Made by a program: the position numbers and the translations under genes. This document shows, piece by piece, positions 60,607 through 64,000 of a DNA stretch of 64,000 nt (positions are counted from its first letter, which is position 1; every line of letters starts with the position of its first letter). The notes under the pieces are model-generated. The model saw only the letters and a list, made by a program, of their open reading frames with translations. It searched no databases and was not told the DNA's origin. The DNA lies in the NCBI RefSeq assembly GCF_001562115.1, contig NZ_CP013926.1:3410001-3474000 (forward strand). The letters are read 5' to 3'. Origin of the DNA: Alteromonas stellipolaris. Lineage in GTDB: Bacteria > Pseudomonadota > Gammaproteobacteria > Enterobacterales > Alteromonadaceae.

Positions 60607-62668
60607 AAATAGATGCTAAACGCGCACCTAACACTGAGTGAATTTCAGTAGTATCATCGTTAGTTTTCAGCGTAGTGTAAACCGATTTCGGAAAGACCAG
60701 CGCTGTCATAACAGTCAAGCCATCATCAATGAATACTTCAACTGACCCACGATCTGCAACCACAGTCACGCTAATTTCATCTCCTTCGTAGTTAAGAAGC
60801 GCGTGTTGCGTACTGCCAAACTCGCTATGAAACTCTGTTTTACCCGACAAACTTCTATCTAACTTAACGACATTAGCTTTGGTATCTATTACTAGGCCAA
60901 TACTCTCACCTTCATCGTTTGCCAAGGTTATGCTAGAAATTGGGTTGTTTTTACTATCAATATTAAATGAGAAAATAGATGCCGTGTTGCTTCGTTTTCC
61001 GACCGCTTCTTTTACTATCAGAGAATCCCCAGCAGTAAGTGTCTTCAAACCCGTCTCTTGTTGTTTCAGTTTATAGACTTCTTTTGCCAACTTGCTTTTA
61101 ACCCGCAAACCATGATTACTATTAACCAGTATCAATTCCCTGGGCAATGTCATGGCACTTCTAAAATTACTTGAAGGCACTTCATTGGCATATAGCCAGT
61201 TGCTCATCCAACCCATAAACACATGACGCTGTTCATCACTATTAGGTGCTTTGAAGAACGTAACCCCTGCATAGTTATCGGTTCCGTAGTCTAACCAAAC
61301 GGCTGGTTCAATTTGATTTCTAGCGGGGTGATCTGAAAATACAAATTGATCAACCAACACATGACCCCAACCTCCGGTTTCATAATCAATGATTTGAAGT
61401 TGAGCATGTTGGCCTTCATACGCCGCAACATCCCAGCTCACATTGCGTAATATATTACGGTTCTTACCCGTTGCCGACATCACCACTTTATTGTCGACTA
61501 ACAGATTAACGCCCACTTTTTCCGTGTGCTGCCCACCTGCCAATTTAAAATTAATAAACGGTTTTTCTATCAAAAACTTCGGTGATGTCAGAGAACCGGT
61601 AGATAAATCGCCGTCTTTAAAACTATTAATAAGATGCTGCCCTTCAAAGCCTTCCGGCATAGGCTGAGCACCGTGTGAGCCCGCGGTGGGACCACCATTA
61701 AAAGCATCACCTTTTGTGTGCCAATCGTTAATTTCCTGTTCAAAGTCGGCAAATACAGTGCCCTCTGGAAACTCTGCTGGCGTCTGAGCTAACGCTTGCT
61801 GCCATGTATCATCAAGGACGAAGTTTTTACCATCAAAGTCGCCCACGAAGTACTGCGTAGCTGAACCGCCATTTGGACCGCCCGGCATGATGCTTACAAG
61901 TAGTACATATCGATATTCATCGGTGCCAGCTATTGGCATAAGAATCAATTCAGGGCACTCCCATACGCCGCCGTGACTCCCCATGTTTTCACCGAAAGTA
62001 CTTTCTAACTTCCACTCTTTTAAATTCTCTGAACTGTAAAACCCAATATGGTCTTTTTGTGCCAGTGCCATAATCCACTGCTTAGAGCCCTCATGCCACA
62101 TGACTTTGGGATCTCTGAAGTCGCGAATGCCTGGATTTTCCACCACTGGGTTTTGAGCGTACTTCTGCCAAGTTCGCCCCTTATCTAAACTGTAGGCCAT
62201 GGCTTGCGTTTGAAAATCAATACGCCCCGCTTTTTCAAGCTCTGGATTGTGATAAGTGTACAGCGCCACGATGGGTGGATTTTCCTTTGTTCCTAACCCG
62301 CTAGAATTGTTCCAGTCGACCACGGCACTTCCCGAGAAGATAGTCCCCTGTTCATCGGGGTAAAGCGCAATGGGCAAATGCTCCCAATGCACTAAGTCTC
62401 GACTAACAGCATGCCCCCAATGCATGGGCCCCCAAACCGAAGCATTTGGGTTATGCTGATAGAAAAGATGATATTCCCCATCAAGATAAAACATACCATT
62501 TGGATCGTTCATCCATTTTTCTGGTGGCGTGAAATGGGCCTGCGGCCTAAATTTTTCGTTGTACATGGGGGCCAATCCTGTTGTATCTGTAGTGCGATTC
62601 ACTACCGAGCTTTGCATTGAACAACCAACTAATGCAGTTGAGATTAAAACGCTAACTAAATATTTCAT
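60593..62668 (-). CDS. GH32 fructan/sucrose hydrolase lipoprotein with inserted beta domain
   Basis: 691 residues. Lipobox LVGC (Cys16) puts it on the outer membrane or in the periplasm. GH32 catalytic triad: nucleophile Asp55 in WMNDPNG, stabiliser Asp in FRDPKVMW, acid Glu in WECPEL. The propeller is interrupted at about 305-445 by a domain starting FADFEQEINDWHTKGDAFNGGPT and ending GGWGHVLVDQFVF, an insertion seen in some levanase/exo-inulinase proteins; a C-terminal beta-sandwich closes it. It releases fructose from levan, inulin or sucrose. The start of the MFS gene overlaps its stop. Confidence 0.9.
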   Translation of the reverse strand: MKYLVSVLISTALVGCSMQSSVVNRTTDTTGLAPMYNEKFRPQAHFTPPEKWMNDPNGMFYLDGEYHLFYQHNPNASVWGPMHWGHAVSRDLVHWEHLPIALYPDEQGTIFSGSAVVDWNNSSGLGTKENPPIVALYTYHNPELEKAGRIDFQTQAMAYSLDKGRTWQKYAQNPVVENPGIRDFRDPKVMWHEGSKQWIMALAQKDHIGFYSSENLKEWKLESTFGENMGSHGGVWECPELILMPIAGTDEYRYVLLVSIMPGGPNGGSATQYFVGDFDGKNFVLDDTWQQALAQTPAEFPEGTVFADFEQEINDWHTKGDAFNGGPTAGSHGAQPMPEGFEGQHLINSFKDGDLSTGSLTSPKFLIEKPFINFKLAGGQHTEKVGVNLLVDNKVVMSATGKNRNILRNVSWDVAAYEGQHAQLQIIDYETGGWGHVLVDQFVFSDHPARNQIEPAVWLDYGTDNYAGVTFFKAPNSDEQRHVFMGWMSNWLYANEVPSSNFRSAMTLPRELILVNSNHGLRVKSKLAKEVYKLKQQETGLKTLTAGDSLIVKEAVGKRSNTASIFSFNIDSKNNPISSITLANDEGESIGLVIDTKANVVKLDRSLSGKTEFHSEFGSTQHALLNYEGDEISVTVVADRGSVEVFIDDGLTVMTALVFPKSVYTTLKTNDDTTEIHSVLGARLASIYANK

Positions 62669-62682
62669 TGAATTTTAATTTC

Positions 62683-63993
62683 CTATTCCGATAACTCAGA
62701 AGCCACATCTTCTAATGTGCGTCCTTTGGTTTCAGGCATCATGAAACGTACAAATATAAGTTGTAGGAACATGGCTAAAGTAAAAAAGAAGAAGACTTGA
62801 GATGCGCTGAAGGTGGCTAACACTTGAGGCATCGCCAAGGTGATGATGGCAGCAAACACCCAGTGAGTTCCGCTACCCAGAGACTGGCCTTTAGACCGCA
62901 CAGAATTGGGGAATATCTCGGCAATAAACACCCATATGACAGCACCTTGCCCTAACGCGTGTGAAGCAATGAAAACAAAAATAGCGACAACGACGAGTGT
63001 GCCCCCCACATCACCGTAAAAAGCCCAACTAACCGTTGCTAAAGAAAGGATGTAGCCAATTGAACCAACGTACATTAATAGCTTACGTCCACATTTATCA
63101 ATTAAGCTTATCCCCACCATGGTGAACACTAGGTTCACCAACCCAACGCCGGCGGTAGACAATAACGCATTACTCGCATCAAGCCCTGCCATTTCAAAGA
63201 CCCTTGGTGCGTAATAAATAATAAAATTAATACCCGAAAGCTGATTGAATGCCGCAATCAAAAATGCCAACGTAATCGGCAACTTATATTCGCTTTTAAA
63301 CAGTGAAGTGTTGGGCTGACGTTTTGCAGACTCGCGTACCTGAGTAATGGTATTGTCAATATCATCACTACCGAGTGCTTGCATTATTTCACGAGCTTCC
63401 TGCTCCTTGTTGTGTTTAAGAAGTAACCAACGAGGACTCTCAGGTGCTTTAAGTACTAGAAGTAAGTAAACCAAAGCGGGAATGGCTTCTATTCCCAACA
63501 TGACTCGCCAGTCTTGAGGAATGATGCCAGTCAGTAAATAGTTAGATAGAAAAGCGATGAGGATGCCAAATACAATTTGGAACTGATACGTTGCAACTAA
63601 CCGACCTCGCAGGTTGGCAGGAGCAATTTCAGAAATGTAAGCCGGAACAACAATAGAAGAAATTCCTACGCCCACACCGCCAATAAAGCGCAGAATAGCA
63701 AAGGTATAAGGGTCTTGTGCTAGTGCAGAGCCAATAGCAGACAAAAGATAAAGCACACCAATAATAACCAGTGTTTTTTTACGCCCCAACTTATCGCAGG
63801 GGATGTTTCCGGATAATGCACCAAGTACGGTTCCCCACAGTGCAGAAGACATAACAAATAAGCCATGTACCAGCGGTGAAGTTTCCCACAGCGCTTGTAT
63901 AGCTTGGTCAGCACCAGAGATGACGGCAGTATCGAATCCGAATAAGAACCCGGCAACTGCAACAGTAACCGACCATGTAATTATTTTATTCAT
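62683..63993 (-). CDS. sugar porter (MFS, GLUT-like)
   Basis: 436 residues; 12 segments with the sugar-porter signatures GFDTAVISGADQAI, GRKKTLVIIGVLYLLSAIGSA, PAYISEIAPANLRGRLVATYQFQIVFGI, PESPRWLL, QLSGINFIIYYAP and PETKGRTLEDV. It probably imports the fructose or glucose released by the GH32 enzyme 14 bases downstream. First gene of the three-gene leftward unit; its promoter lies beyond the right edge. Confidence 0.92.
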   Translation of the reverse strand: MNKIITWSVTVAVAGFLFGFDTAVISGADQAIQALWETSPLVHGLFVMSSALWGTVLGALSGNIPCDKLGRKKTLVIIGVLYLLSAIGSALAQDPYTFAILRFIGGVGVGISSIVVPAYISEIAPANLRGRLVATYQFQIVFGILIAFLSNYLLTGIIPQDWRVMLGIEAIPALVYLLLVLKAPESPRWLLLKHNKEQEAREIMQALGSDDIDNTITQVRESAKRQPNTSLFKSEYKLPITLAFLIAAFNQLSGINFIIYYAPRVFEMAGLDASNALLSTAGVGLVNLVFTMVGISLIDKCGRKLLMYVGSIGYILSLATVSWAFYGDVGGTLVVVAIFVFIASHALGQGAVIWVFIAEIFPNSVRSKGQSLGSGTHWVFAAIITLAMPQVLATFSASQVFFFFTLAMFLQLIFVRFMMPETKGRTLEDVASELSE

Positions 63994-64000
63994 AGTTATA

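Noticed and set aside
1..64000. CRISPR array, rRNA or tRNA genes
   Set aside because: No regularly spaced direct repeats of the CRISPR kind, no rRNA-like sequence and no cloverleaf with a GTTCRANNC-type arm were noticed on either strand.

Overview
The window reads as chromosomal DNA of a marine gammaproteobacterium, most likely Alteromonas or a close relative in the Alteromonadaceae. The basis is the gene mix: gcvTHP with a divergent LysR regulator, a MocR/LysE pair, NhaC, a RIO1-like kinase, RhlE, PEP-CTERM proteins with a PrsT-type TPR protein, DUF1272, DUF1328, DUF3010 and DUF4235 proteins, and a GH32 sucrose/fructan locus. This is recognition from protein sequence, not a database match. 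I see no rRNA, tRNA or CRISPR array.

Layout. 0-5.2 kb: end of a secreted lectin-like protein, a giant wHTH-nSTAND-TM-TPR regulator with a small partner, and a repeat-bearing lipoprotein. 5.2-7.6 kb: MocR regulator divergent from a LysE exporter, with repeated ATACAG boxes between them. 7.6-17.8 kb: secreted proteins (YHYH lipoprotein, S41 peptidase), a YgjP-like peptidase, a SEC-C protein, an iodotyrosine-deiodinase-like flavoprotein, an MDR oxidoreductase, NhaC and a RIO1-like kinase. 18-20 kb: a PEP-CTERM nidogen-like protein and an IalB-like protein. 20-25.7 kb: a PQQ-type sugar dehydrogenase, a DUF1272-EamA-GlxA operon, RhlE and an orphan protein. 26-34.6 kb: a second PEP-CTERM block with PrsT, then a convergent four-gene operon encoding a PEP-CTERM-anchored cohesin-like protein, a small secreted protein, a large VWA/metzincin protease ending in a type I dockerin, and a lipoprotein. 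35-45 kb: small DUF genes, an MFS-LLM-aldo/keto reductase operon ending in an alcohol dehydrogenase remnant, MATE, Gfo/Idh/MocA and a serine hydrolase. 45-51.3 kb: mobile-DNA region with a SHOCT protein, a RAYT transposase, a gene fragment and an AT-rich three-gene cassette that looks like an ABC three-component (ABC-3C) conflict system. 51.5-57 kb: gcvTHP and LysR. 57-64 kb: a secreted HxxDWE protein and a LacI-regulated GH32 locus with two sugar transporters.

Two themes cross the window. First, a dispersed family of short palindromic repeats (arm GGGGTCAGAGTAC) occurs about a dozen times between 12.3 and 47.5 kb, mostly at gene 3' ends and often so close that the repeat supplies the stop codon. 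Copies of the same repeat flank the RAYT gene, so a REP/RAYT pairing is likely. One repeat is split by a 195-bp element with terminal inverted repeats and a 9-bp target duplication. Second, cell-surface biology: three PEP-CTERM-type proteins, PrsT, and a cohesin/dockerin pair suggest envelope-anchored display of a secreted protease. The best candidates for little-described biology are the ABC-3C cassette (hydrolase + small middle component + zinc-hook ABC ATPase) and the cohesin-dockerin-PEP-CTERM operon.
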